Shown piece by piece: positions 15,643 to 24,243 of a stretch of 64,000 nucleotides of DNA; position 1 is the stretch's first letter; every line of letters starts with the position of its first letter. Location: NCBI RefSeq assembly GCF_047872805.1, contig NZ_JBLQUK010000008.1, positions 62,001-126,000 on the forward strand, read 5' to 3'. The stretch comes from Erythrobacter sp047872805 (GTDB lineage: Bacteria > Pseudomonadota > Alphaproteobacteria > Sphingomonadales > Sphingomonadaceae). Made by a program: the position numbers and the translations under genes. The notes under the pieces were generated by a model that was given only the letters and a program-made list of their open reading frames with translations, made no database searches and was not told where the DNA came from.

Positions 15643-17427
15643 ATGGCAACGCGCACACTTTCCCATGTTCTTGATGTTTCGCAGTCGCTTTCAGGACGTG
15701 CATGGGTCTGGCGCGGCGGCAATATGGACCTTGGCGATGGTCCAACGCTCGACCGCGATATCCTTGCACAATTGCTGATGACGCGCGGCGTCGCTGCTGA
15801 TGATATAGAAAAGCACGCCCGGCCGACGATGCGCGAGTTTCTGCCCGACCCTTCCGAATTCCGCGATATGGATCGGGCTGCGCAGCGTATTGCCAGTGCG
15901 GTTCTCAGCCGTGAGGCCATTACGATCTACGGTGATTATGACGTGGATGGCGCTACGAGTGCAGCCTTGCTGGTTGAACTGTTGCGTGGGTTAGGGGCTG
16001 ATCCGGGCTATTACATCCCCGATCGCCTGCTCGAAGGCTATGGCCCAACCGGGGCATCGCTTGTAAAACTGGGCGAAGCGGGATCCAGTCTGATCGTCAC
16101 CGTCGATTGCGGGGCAATGGCTTTTGAGGCGCTCTCTATGGCGCGCGAAGCCGGGATTGATGTGATCGTTGTCGATCATCACAAATGCTCCGCAGAGCTT
16201 CCTCCCACCGCAGCGTTGGTCAACCCGAACCGGCTTGACGAAAGCGACCTTGCAGCGAGCCACGGGCATCTCGCCGCTGTTGGTGTGGCATTCCTCCTGG
16301 CGATTGCGCTGGTTCGCACTTTGCGCGCGCAGGGCTTTTTTGATGATCGTACAGAGCCGGACTTGATGGCTTTGCTGGATCTGGTGGCTCTGGGAACAGT
16401 CGCAGACGTAGCGGCGCTCCACGGGCTGAACCGGGCATTTGTGGCACAGGGGTTGAAAGTGCTCGCTCGGCGAGAGCGCATCGGCATGGCCGCATTGATG
16501 GATGCAAGCCGGCTCACGCGCGCGCCCATCGCCAGTGACCTTGGCTTTGCGCTGGGCCCGCGCATCAATGCGGGCGGAAGGATTGGGGAATCGACGCTGG
16601 GTGTGCGATTGCTGACCACGCGCGATGCAGAGGAGGCGCGCGAAATTGCAGAAAAGCTCTCTGCTCTCAACGAAGAACGCCGGGCTATCGAAGCCGAAGT
16701 TCAAGAGTCTGCCGAAGCGCAACTCGATGGTCAGCACAATATGGCCGTGCAAGTGCTTGCGAGCACCGGATGGCACCCTGGCGTGATCGGGATTGTTGCT
16801 GGCCGGATCAAGGAAAAGACCGGCAAACCTGCGATCATCATCGCTCTCGATTCAGCCGAGGGCATCGGCAAAGGCTCGGGTCGCTCGATTAGCGGCGTCG
16901 ACCTAGGGGCTGCGATCATTGCCGCCCGTGACGCCGACCTGCTGATCGCGGGTGGGGGACACGCCATGGCGGCCGGGCTCACGATTTCTCAGACCAAGCT
17001 TTCTGCGTTTGCCGAATTTCTCGACACCAGGCTTTCCCGCGAGGTTGATCGCGCGCGCGCCGGACAGAACATGTCGTTAGACCTCGCGCTTGCACCCGGC
17101 GGGTTGACGCCGGAATTGGTTGCCACGCTGGAACTAGCGGGTCCTTACGGCGTGGGCTGGCCTGCTCCGCGCGTTGCCGTGGGACCGGTACGGATTGTCA
17201 AGGCGGACATTGTCGGTAATGGCCATTTGCGCATTATTGCATCGGGCCATGATGGACGATCGTTCAAAGGTATCGCATTTCGCGCAGCCGATACGGAAAT
17301 GGCGCAAACGCTTCTTCATCGCAGCGCGGGCCGGCATTTCCACCTCGCTGGCCGGGTCAAGATTGACGATTGGGGCCCGCGCCCCGCAGCCGAATTGCAC
17401 CTTGAAGATGCTGCCAACGCTGATTGA
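15643..17427 (+). CDS. recJ: Single-stranded-DNA-specific exonuclease RecJ
   Basis: 594 residues. 5'-3' ssDNA exonuclease acting in RecF-type recombination, mismatch and base-excision repair. DHH-family metal motifs are present: ITIYGDYDVDGATSAALL (motif I), VTVDCGA, VVDHHKCS (the DHH motif), and a DHHA1 domain with GRIKEKTGKPAIII, SGRSISGVDLGAAI and GGGHAMAAGLTI. The C-terminal OB-like domain follows. Length is typical. The ATG at 15643 is the only good start. It lies upstream of tRNA-Glu. Confidence 0.95.
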   Translation: MATRTLSHVLDVSQSLSGRAWVWRGGNMDLGDGPTLDRDILAQLLMTRGVAADDIEKHARPTMREFLPDPSEFRDMDRAAQRIASAVLSREAITIYGDYDVDGATSAALLVELLRGLGADPGYYIPDRLLEGYGPTGASLVKLGEAGSSLIVTVDCGAMAFEALSMAREAGIDVIVVDHHKCSAELPPTAALVNPNRLDESDLAASHGHLAAVGVAFLLAIALVRTLRAQGFFDDRTEPDLMALLDLVALGTVADVAALHGLNRAFVAQGLKVLARRERIGMAALMDASRLTRAPIASDLGFALGPRINAGGRIGESTLGVRLLTTRDAEEAREIAEKLSALNEERRAIEAEVQESAEAQLDGQHNMAVQVLASTGWHPGVIGIVAGRIKEKTGKPAIIIALDSAEGIGKGSGRSISGVDLGAAIIAARDADLLIAGGGHAMAAGLTISQTKLSAFAEFLDTRLSREVDRARAGQNMSLDLALAPGGLTPELVATLELAGPYGVGWPAPRVAVGPVRIVKADIVGNGHLRIIASGHDGRSFKGIAFRAADTEMAQTLLHRSAGRHFHLAGRVKIDDWGPRPAAELHLEDAANAD

Positions 17428-17483
17428 CAGTATCGCTGAAATAGCAGGGCAATAATATTTCACCAAACCGACGCATACGGGGC

Positions 17484-17512
17484 TTGACCCGCTTGGCGCA
17501 CACCCCTAGATG
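17484..17512 (+). promoter_or_regulatory. Sigma-70-type promoter for tRNA-Glu
   Basis: TTGACC (17484-17489), 17-base spacer, TAGATG (17507-17512). The tRNA begins 22 bases after the -10 element. Close to the housekeeping consensus. Confidence 0.55.
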
Positions 17513-17533
17513 CGCGCTCTCGCAATCGAGCGA

Positions 17534-17608
17534 GGCCCCTTCGTCTAGCGGTTAGGACGCGGCCCTTTCACGGCTGAAACACGGGTTCGATTCCCGTAGG
17601 GGTCACCA
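17534..17608 (+). tRNA. tRNA-Glu(TTC)
   Basis: Full cloverleaf: acceptor GGCCCCT pairing with AGGGGTC, D-arm with TAGCGGTTAGGA, anticodon loop CTTTCAC (anticodon TTC), T-arm GGGTTCGATTCCC, and an encoded CCA at 17606-17608. It lies between recJ and phoR. Confidence 0.97.
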
Positions 17609-17675
17609 CCTCCCTGAATATGCACGCGCGCCGAAACAGGTTTGACCTGTCTGCTGCGGACACTAGAGGGGTTGC

Positions 17676-18908
17676 ATGGGCGCTCGGCAAACCATCCCCT
17701 TTGCAGGCATAATGCTCGCGGTGGCCATTTTCATTGCCTTGCTGATGCTTGGCATTGATCCGGTCATTGCACTTTCCGTGCTGGTCGTCTGGGTCGGATC
17801 ATTGCTCGTCGCTGCGGGCCGCCCCCCTGAACCGCCGCCGGTCGTGGTCACGCAGCCTTTCAGCCGGGATTCTATGCGCCGGTTGATCGAAAATTCATCG
17901 ACACCGCTGCTGGTGACGGAAAAAAACACGATTGCCATTGCCAACCGCGCCGCACGCCGGATGCTAGGGCAACACATTATCGGACAGGATGCCAGGGTCG
18001 CTTTCCGTCAGCCAGAGGCAATTTCGCTATTGGCCAAGGACCGCAACGGTCAGGCCATCGTTCGCGGTCTGGTTCGGCGGCAGGACATCTGGCAGATCAA
18101 TCGTCAGGCGGTGGATGACAAACTCGCGGTGATTGAGCTCATCAACCAGACCGCCGAAGCCGACATCAGCCGAGCCCATACCGATTTTGTGGCCAACGCC
18201 AGCCATGAATTGCGCACGCCGCTTTCCGCGATCATCGGCTATGTCGAAACACTAAGCGAGAGCGGCGACAGTCTGGACTCGCCCACTTCGCAAAAGTTTC
18301 TGGGCACTATCGAACGCGAGGCGCTGCGTTTGCAAAGTCTGATCAGCGACCTCATGAGCCTTTCACGGGTCGAAGCCGAAAAGCACGATTTGCCGCAGCA
18401 ATTGCTGGAATTGCGTCCGCTGGCCCGCCGCGCGGCAGCCGACGCAGCAGGATCCACACGAATCGAGCGGATCGAATTCGATCTGAAAGAGGATCCCTGC
18501 ATCCGGGGTGATCAGCAGCAGATGGAACAGGTGGTTCGCAATCTGGTAGACAATGCCCTGAAATATGGCGCATCGGGTACTCCGGTCAAAGTGCAACTGG
18601 ACCTATCGCCCGATGGGATGGCGCGGATTTGCGTCATCGATCAGGGCGAAGGCATCGCTCCGGAACAAATCCCCCATCTGACAAGGCGATTCTACCGAAC
18701 CGATCCCGGACGCAGCCGCGCTTCCGGAGGCACCGGCCTTGGACTTGCTATTGTTAAACATATCGTCGAACGCCACCGGGGAAGGCTCGATATCGACAGC
18801 GATTTAGGAAAGGGCACTCGGGTGACGGTCAGAATTCCGCTCGCCGATCCTGATCTCGAACGGGACGATCGATTGCCGCAAAATTCGCAAGTGGACAGCC
18901 ACAGTTAG
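17676..18908 (+). CDS. phoR: Phosphate-regulon sensor histidine kinase
   Basis: 410 residues. Two N-terminal hydrophobic segments (about residues 8-50) anchor it, followed by a PAS-like region. The dimerisation/phosphoacceptor motif is NASHELRTPLSAIIGYVETL; the ATPase part has N-box RNLVDNALKYG, G1 box DQGEGIAPEQI, F-box RRFYRTD and G2 box GGTGLGLAIVKHIVERHRG. PhoR phosphorylates PhoB when phosphate is scarce, with Pst and PhoU as input. The assignment as PhoR rests on the following pstCAB-phoU-phoB genes. There is a 180-bp gap to pstC containing a small hairpin and a possible Pho box. Confidence 0.92.
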   Translation: MGARQTIPFAGIMLAVAIFIALLMLGIDPVIALSVLVVWVGSLLVAAGRPPEPPPVVVTQPFSRDSMRRLIENSSTPLLVTEKNTIAIANRAARRMLGQHIIGQDARVAFRQPEAISLLAKDRNGQAIVRGLVRRQDIWQINRQAVDDKLAVIELINQTAEADISRAHTDFVANASHELRTPLSAIIGYVETLSESGDSLDSPTSQKFLGTIEREALRLQSLISDLMSLSRVEAEKHDLPQQLLELRPLARRAAADAAGSTRIERIEFDLKEDPCIRGDQQQMEQVVRNLVDNALKYGASGTPVKVQLDLSPDGMARICVIDQGEGIAPEQIPHLTRRFYRTDPGRSRASGGTGLGLAIVKHIVERHRGRLDIDSDLGKGTRVTVRIPLADPDLERDDRLPQNSQVDSHS

Positions 18909-18932
18909 TTTGGGGAAGGAGAATCCCCAGTT

Positions 18933-18950
18933 CTGTCTTGGTCATGTCTT
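18933..18950 (+). promoter_or_regulatory. Possible Pho box upstream of pstC
   Basis: Two copies of TGTCTT spaced 11 bp apart (CTGTCTT at 18933, ATGTCTT at 18944), the spacing of PhoB direct repeats, followed by an A/T-rich stretch. It lies ~140 bp before pstC. The match to the CTGTCAT consensus is incomplete. Confidence 0.4.
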
Positions 18951-19088
18951 ATTTTTTCAACATGCCCATTCCATTGAGGCTTGGAATCAAATTTCCGGCG
19001 TGAATTTGGGTTAACGGCACGATTTGGCAGATTGCAACGAAGCCCATTTGTACGAAGTTGGGCTGTTAAGGGGAAACAGGGTTATTCC

Positions 19089-20474
19089 ATGTCGCCGATT
19101 ACTCTCATTTTGATTGCTATCGGCTTGGGCCTCGCCGGTTGGCTGGCCGGCCGGGCGAAAGCTTGGAGCTTTCAGAAATCGTCGCCGGAAACACGCCCGG
19201 TGTCGCGCCCGATCTATCATGCTTGGTACGTAGCGGTGTGGATCGTTATCCCGGTCTTGGTCTTTGTCACTTTATGGTCGTTTATCGGACCACAATTGGT
19301 CACCCAAAGCGTCCTTGCTTCCCCGGGTGCAGCCAATCTGCCGACCTTCGGCTTTGAGCGCGACGCCTGGCTTGCAGAAGCTCAGGCCGTGGCGAGCGGC
19401 AATGCACCGGGTGTTTTTAACGAAGGCGCTGAATTCCTCGTTGAGCCCTACAGAGAGGCAATTTCCCGCTATGCCCTAATTGGATATGCGCTCACGGTGT
19501 TGATTGCTTTCGGAGGCGGTGCGTTTGCGTTTGTTCGGGTGCGTCCCGATTTCCGTGCGCGGACCAAGGTGGAGCGGACCGTGATGGTCGTGCTGCTCCT
19601 CGCATCAATGGTTGCGGTGCTGACCACTTTCGGAATTTTTGCCAGTCTCGTTTTCGAAACCGTGCGATTCTTTGGGATGGTTTCGCCGGTCGATTTCTTG
19701 TTCGGGACCTATTGGGGCCCAGACCCGATGAGCAGCGCCGACAGCCCTGATGGCTCGCGATACGGCGCCGTGCCCTTGTTCTGGGGTACGATATTCATTG
19801 GTGCAATCATTGCCATGATCGTGGCGATCCCTCTAGGACTGATGAGCGCCATCTATCTGACGCAATATGCTGCACCCGGCGTGCGGACATGGGTCAAACC
19901 AGCTTTGGAAATTCTCGCGGGCGTTCCCACTGTCGTTTACGGCTATTTTGCGGCGCTAACCGTGGCCCCTGCGATCCGCGATGCGGCGGCCGCTGTCGGT
20001 ATTGCCAACGCCTCAACCGAGAGCGCGCTTGCCGCGGGTGTTGTAATGGGGGTGATGATCATTCCCTTCGTTTCATCGATGGCGGACGATTCGATCGCGG
20101 CAGTTCCCAGCGCCATGCGCGACGGCAGCTATGCGATGGGTGCGACCAAGTCGGAAACCATCACCCGCGTGCTCTTTCCTGCCGCGCTTCCCGGCATTGT
20201 CGCAGGTATCATGCTGGCGATCAGCCGCGCGATTGGCGAGACCATGATCGTCGTAATGGCCGCATCAACCGCTGCCAATCTCAGCGCCAATCCGCTCGAC
20301 CGAATGACCACGGTGACGGTGCAGATCGTCAAGATGCTCACCGGCGAAGGCAGCTTTGATCATCCCGCGACCCTCAGCGCCTTTGCTTTGGGACTGGTGC
20401 TGTTTTTGGTAACCCTCGCCCTCAACTTCGTCGCCCTGCGCGTCGTCAAACGGTTCCGTGAAGCCTATGAGTAA
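19089..20474 (+). CDS. pstC: Phosphate ABC transporter permease PstC
   Basis: 461 residues, longer than E. coli PstC because of an N-terminal extension with extra hydrophobic segments. An extended periplasmic-like loop (about residues 70-110) follows the second segment. The C-terminal half is the ABC permease core: PLFWGTIFIGAIIAMIVAIP, VYGYFAALTVAP, the EAA-like loop ATKSETITRVLFPAALPGIVAGI, and GETMIVVMAAST. Inner-membrane channel subunit with PstA. The ATG at 19089 is preceded by AGGGG and begins the first membrane helix; the longer open frame starts in the intergenic region. The 3' end overlaps pstA by 8 bp. Confidence 0.92.
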   Translation: MSPITLILIAIGLGLAGWLAGRAKAWSFQKSSPETRPVSRPIYHAWYVAVWIVIPVLVFVTLWSFIGPQLVTQSVLASPGAANLPTFGFERDAWLAEAQAVASGNAPGVFNEGAEFLVEPYREAISRYALIGYALTVLIAFGGGAFAFVRVRPDFRARTKVERTVMVVLLLASMVAVLTTFGIFASLVFETVRFFGMVSPVDFLFGTYWGPDPMSSADSPDGSRYGAVPLFWGTIFIGAIIAMIVAIPLGLMSAIYLTQYAAPGVRTWVKPALEILAGVPTVVYGYFAALTVAPAIRDAAAAVGIANASTESALAAGVVMGVMIIPFVSSMADDSIAAVPSAMRDGSYAMGATKSETITRVLFPAALPGIVAGIMLAISRAIGETMIVVMAASTAANLSANPLDRMTTVTVQIVKMLTGEGSFDHPATLSAFALGLVLFLVTLALNFVALRVVKRFREAYE

Positions 20475-21732
20475 CGCTGCAACTCCCGAAAAGCTGCGCC
20501 CAACCCGGACCCCGGCGTTTGAAAAGCGTCTTGCCCAACGGTATCGGGCAGAGCGGAACTTCAAACTGATGGGACAGGGAGCAATCGTGTTTTCTGTCGC
20601 GGTTTTGATATTCCTGCTCGGCAATATGCTAATCAACGGGATTGGCGGATTTCAGCGCGCTGAACTCGCGGTCCCGATCAATTTTCCCGAAAGCGGGATC
20701 ACCGGCGATGAAGTCTCGCTAACGGCCCCTTCTGCCATCCAGGTGCTCGAATTGCAGGGCCTTTCCGACGTCGTTTCGTTTTACGCCGAAGAGGCTTTGG
20801 GCGAGGCTGGCGCAGCGCAAGTAAGCCGCGATGGCTGGCGCGATGTTGCCGCTGCTTTGCAATCCGACCCCTCACTCCTCTACCGGACACAGACATTTCA
20901 TCTCCCGGCTTCCTCCGATCTTGCTGCTGGCCTTGCAGGTGAAGGATCGCCGGAAATGCAAGCGCTAGCTGCCGAACTGGCGAGCGAAGGCAAGCTCGCG
21001 GAGAATTGGGACATTGGTTTCATGACCCGCTCGGATGCGACCAGCCCGCAACAGGTCGGCATTTGGGGGGCGCTCAAGGGATCGATCCTGACGATGCTGG
21101 TGACTTTGGTGCTGGCATTTCCGATCGGGATGTTTTCGGCGCTCTATCTGGAAGAATATGCGCCGAAGAATCGTTGGACCGACTTGATTGAGGTATCGAT
21201 CAACAATCTGGCCGCAGTCCCTTCGATCATTTTTGGCCTGCTCGGCCTTGCTGTGTTCCTCGCAATCTTTCCGAATTTCCGCTCTGCGCCGCTGATCGGA
21301 GGACTTACGCTGGCGCTTATGACGATGCCAGTGATCGTGATCTCGGGCCGCAACGCAATCAAGGCCGTACCGCCTTCGATCCGGGATGGAGCACTGGCCA
21401 TTGGGGCTTCGCCGGTGCAAGTAGTGTTTCATCACGTGCTCCCACTTGCGCTGCCCGGTATGCTAACCGGCACCATCATTGGCATGGCGCGGGCGCTGGG
21501 CGAAACGGCACCGTTGCTCATGATCGGGATGCGCGCCTTTGTCGCAACCCCGCCCGAAGGCTTCACTTCTCCGGCAACTGTTCTGCCGGTGCAGATATTC
21601 CTTTGGTCCGATGAAATCGACCGCGGTTTCGTCGAGCGCACGAGCGCCGCAATCATCGTACTCTTGCTGTTCCTCCTGTTGATGAACGGCCTCGCCATTT
21701 ACCTTCGCAACAAATTCGAGAAAAGCTGGTGA
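20467..21732 (+). CDS. pstA: Phosphate ABC transporter permease PstA
   Basis: 421 residues. One N-terminal hydrophobic helix, a ~130-residue extracytoplasmic domain, then the permease core: GIWGALKGSILTMLVTLVLAFPIG, LAAVPSIIFGLLGLAVFL, EAA-type loop GASPVQVVFHHVLPLALPGMLTGTI and GETAPLLMIGM. The large insert before the core is common in alphaproteobacterial PstA. It starts inside pstC (ATG 20467; a GTG at 20458 is also possible) and its stop overlaps the pstB start, so the genes are translationally coupled. Confidence 0.92.
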   Translation: MSNAATPEKLRPTRTPAFEKRLAQRYRAERNFKLMGQGAIVFSVAVLIFLLGNMLINGIGGFQRAELAVPINFPESGITGDEVSLTAPSAIQVLELQGLSDVVSFYAEEALGEAGAAQVSRDGWRDVAAALQSDPSLLYRTQTFHLPASSDLAAGLAGEGSPEMQALAAELASEGKLAENWDIGFMTRSDATSPQQVGIWGALKGSILTMLVTLVLAFPIGMFSALYLEEYAPKNRWTDLIEVSINNLAAVPSIIFGLLGLAVFLAIFPNFRSAPLIGGLTLALMTMPVIVISGRNAIKAVPPSIRDGALAIGASPVQVVFHHVLPLALPGMLTGTIIGMARALGETAPLLMIGMRAFVATPPEGFTSPATVLPVQIFLWSDEIDRGFVERTSAAIIVLLLFLLLMNGLAIYLRNKFEKSW

Positions 21733-22520
21733 CCCTGATCCACGAAAGCATCAAGCACGACAAAGCCGCGAAGATGTTCGCGCGCGATGTGTCAGTGTAT
21801 TATGGCGACAAGAAAGCCATTGACGAAGTGTCGATCGACATCTCTCCAGACTACGTTACCGCCTTTATCGGGCCGTCCGGTTGCGGCAAATCGACCTTTC
21901 TGCGATGCTTCAACCGCATGAATGACACGATCCCCGTAGCCCGCGTCACAGGCCAGATCGAACTGGAGGGCGAGGACATTCACGGCAATGCCATGGATGT
22001 CGTCCAACTGCGTGCGCGCGTCGGCATGGTGTTTCAAAAGCCCAACCCGTTCCCCAAGACGATTTACGAGAACATCGCCTATGGTCCGAAAATCCACGGT
22101 ATGGGCGAAAAGAAGGCCGATCTTGACATCATTGTCGAACAATCGCTGACCCGCGCTGGCCTGTGGGAAGAGGTAAAGGACCGGCTTGAAGATTCCGGCA
22201 CTGCGCTGTCGGGTGGACAACAGCAACGCCTGTGTATCGCGCGTGCCATCGCGGTCGATCCTGAAGTGATCCTGATGGATGAGCCAGCATCGGCGCTGGA
22301 CCCGATAGCGACGGCCAAGATCGAGGAACTGATCGATGAACTTTCGGGCCGATATGCCATTGTGATTGTTACCCATTCAATGCAGCAGGCTGCCCGCGTC
22401 AGCCAGCGAACTGCCTTCTTCCACTTGGGCAAAATGGTTGAATACGGTCCGACGTCGGACATCTTCACCAATCCTATCGAAGAGCGGACCAAAGATTACA
22501 TAACGGGACGGTACGGCTGA
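21729..22520 (+). CDS. pstB: Phosphate ABC transporter ATP-binding protein
   Basis: 263 residues. ABC ATPase: Walker A GPSGCGKST, Q-loop VFQKPNPFPKTIYEN (the PNPFP string is typical of PstB), signature LSGGQQQR, Walker B VILMDEPASALD, and the switch His in VTHSMQQA. Energises phosphate import through PstCA. GTG start overlaps the pstA stop by 4 bp (GTGA), and its own TGA shares a base with phoU's ATG. Confidence 0.96.
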   Translation: MTLIHESIKHDKAAKMFARDVSVYYGDKKAIDEVSIDISPDYVTAFIGPSGCGKSTFLRCFNRMNDTIPVARVTGQIELEGEDIHGNAMDVVQLRARVGMVFQKPNPFPKTIYENIAYGPKIHGMGEKKADLDIIVEQSLTRAGLWEEVKDRLEDSGTALSGGQQQRLCIARAIAVDPEVILMDEPASALDPIATAKIEELIDELSGRYAIVIVTHSMQQAARVSQRTAFFHLGKMVEYGPTSDIFTNPIEERTKDYITGRYG

Positions 22521-23188
22521 TGGGTGATCATACCGTCAAGGCGTTCGATGAGGACATCACCCGGCTGCGCGGCTTGATCGCGGAGATGGGCGGTCTCGCC
22601 GAAGTTGCCATCCAGGAAGCACTTGATGCTCTGGTTCGCGGCGACGTGGAACTGGGCGACCGGGTGGTTGCGCGTGACAAGAAAATCGACGCGCTTGAAT
22701 CCGAAGTCGACAAACTCGCCGTCCGCATCATCGCCTTGAGAGCGCCGATGGCAGACGATCTGCGCGAAGTTATCGCCGCACTGAAAATCGCCGGTGTGGT
22801 CGAACGGATTGGCGATTATTCCAAGAATATCGCAAAGCGCGTTGGCATGATCGAAGGGCGCGACCGGTTTGAACCGCTCACCCTGCTGCCTGCAATGGGC
22901 GAACTGGCCGGCGAAATGGTCCACGACGTGCTCACCGCTTACGCCGCTCGCGATGCCAGCCTGGCGCGCGAAGTCATCAGCACCGACGCCAAGGTCGATG
23001 CATTCTACAACAGCATTTTCCGCAATCTTGTCAGCCATATGGTTGAAAATCCTGCGACCATTTCGAGCGCTGCCCAATTGCTGTTCGTGGCTCGTAATCT
23101 GGAACGGATCGGCGATCACGCGACCAATGTTGCAGAGATGGTGCATTTCGCGGCAACCGGCCTCTATCCGCCAGAGGAAGATCGCTAG
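22520..23188 (+). CDS. phoU: Phosphate signalling protein PhoU
   Basis: 222 residues, all-helical, two PhoU repeats: VKAFDEDITRLRGLIAEMGGLAE and LGDRVVARDKKIDALESEVDKLAVRIIALRAPMADDLREV in the first, then a second with HMVENPATISSAAQLLFVARNLERIGDHATNVAEM. PhoU links Pst transport state to PhoR and represses the Pho regulon when phosphate is ample. ATG overlaps the pstB stop (TGATG). A 138-bp gap separates it from phoB. Confidence 0.95.
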   Translation: MGDHTVKAFDEDITRLRGLIAEMGGLAEVAIQEALDALVRGDVELGDRVVARDKKIDALESEVDKLAVRIIALRAPMADDLREVIAALKIAGVVERIGDYSKNIAKRVGMIEGRDRFEPLTLLPAMGELAGEMVHDVLTAYAARDASLAREVISTDAKVDAFYNSIFRNLVSHMVENPATISSAAQLLFVARNLERIGDHATNVAEMVHFAATGLYPPEEDR

Positions 23189-23326
23189 TCCCTTGCCGTT
23201 ATCCATGCAGCCTGGTGAGCTTTGTGGATAAGTAGCCGAGGCTCGTTTCATCAAATTGTAGTCAAAATGAAACATGGGCAGATCAGTCGCCCAATTGGTA
23301 TTGTCGGCGGCATCTAGGAGACGACG

Positions 23327-24019
23327 ATGATGTCCGCCGCCAAATTGCTGCTGGTCGAAGACGATCCGGCACTGTCCGAATTGCTGGAATATCGTTTTCA
23401 GAACGAAGGCTACAACGTCCGCTGCACGAGTGACGGTGATGAAGCGATGGTCCTCGCCAGCGAAGATGTGCCCGATCTCATCATCCTCGACTGGATGATC
23501 GAAGGCACCAGCGGGATCGAGGTTTGCCGCCGCCTGCGCCGGGACAAGGAAACCGCGCATGTTCCGATCATTATGCTGACCGCGCGCGAGGCCGAGGATG
23601 ACCGGGTTCGCGGACTGGAAACGGGCGCTGATGATTATCTGACCAAACCGTTCTCGCCGCGCGAATTGCTGGCTCGTGTGGCCGCCGTGATGCGCCGTAT
23701 TCGCCCGGCGCTGGCGGGTGAGACGATCGAAGTGGGCGATATCAAGCTCGATCCGGTCGCGCATAAGGTTCAGCGCCGTGGCCGCGCCTTGCAGCTTGGG
23801 CCGACCGAATACCGCCTGCTCAAATTCTTCATGGAGAGCCCGGGGCGCGTTTTCAGCCGCGGACAATTGCTCGACGGCGTATGGGGCACCGGCAGCGACA
23901 TTGAACTGCGCACGGTCGATGTTCACATCCGCCGCCTGCGCAAGGCCATCGGTGTGGACGGGGCAAAAGACCCGATCCGCACGGTGCGTTCAGCCGGATA
24001 TGCGCTCGAATCGAGCTGA
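23327..24019 (+). CDS. phoB: Phosphate-regulon response regulator
   Basis: 230 residues. Receiver domain with LLVEDDPALSE (acidic pocket), the phosphoacceptor Asp in LIILDWMIEGTSG, and Lys in DYLTKPFSPREL. The C-terminal winged-helix OmpR/PhoB domain has LQLGPTEYRLLKFFMESPGRVFSR and ELRTVDVHIRRLRKAI. AGGAG sits 7 bases before the ATG; a second ATG follows immediately. The gap from phoU contains an inverted repeat GTTTCAT/ATGAAAC (23245-23273), so phoB may also have its own promoter. Confidence 0.95.
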   Translation: MMSAAKLLLVEDDPALSELLEYRFQNEGYNVRCTSDGDEAMVLASEDVPDLIILDWMIEGTSGIEVCRRLRRDKETAHVPIIMLTAREAEDDRVRGLETGADDYLTKPFSPRELLARVAAVMRRIRPALAGETIEVGDIKLDPVAHKVQRRGRALQLGPTEYRLLKFFMESPGRVFSRGQLLDGVWGTGSDIELRTVDVHIRRLRKAIGVDGAKDPIRTVRSAGYALESS

Positions 24020-24059
24020 TTTATCAGCCTATCCGCATGTTGCCGCGCCTGCCGATCTG

Positions 24060-24243
24060 CTTGACACATTGGGCAATGTGTCAAGCGGTCGCTCTGCGTG
24101 TTTATCATATATTTGAATGACTTAACGCAAAATGCGCGGTTGACACTTGTCCAACAAAAACGGTTTTTGAGTGGCTACGGTTTCCGACGATTTCAAAGAG
24201 CCGCATGGTATTGGCACGGACTTGGCCCTGTAGGAAAATGTTC
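24060..24243. repeat. TGACAC-type intergenic repeat, copy A
   Basis: Starts with a perfect palindrome CTTGACACATT-GGGC-AATGTGTCAAG (24060-24085). After 54 bases comes TTGACACTTGTCCAACA (24140-24156), and near the end CCTGTAGGAAAATG (24227-24240). The same three parts in the same order and spacing occur at 63278-63445. No T-run follows the palindrome, so a simple terminator is unlikely, although it sits between convergent phoB and dnaE2. Confidence 0.6.

Noticed and set aside
22496..23926. 476-residue minus-strand open frame across phoU and phoB
   Set aside because: Overlaps two clear genes with family motifs on the plus strand; no motifs of its own.
24060..24085. Intrinsic terminator for phoB
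   Set aside because: The palindrome lacks a T-run on either side and recurs with associated motifs elsewhere, so it is better described as part of a repeat.
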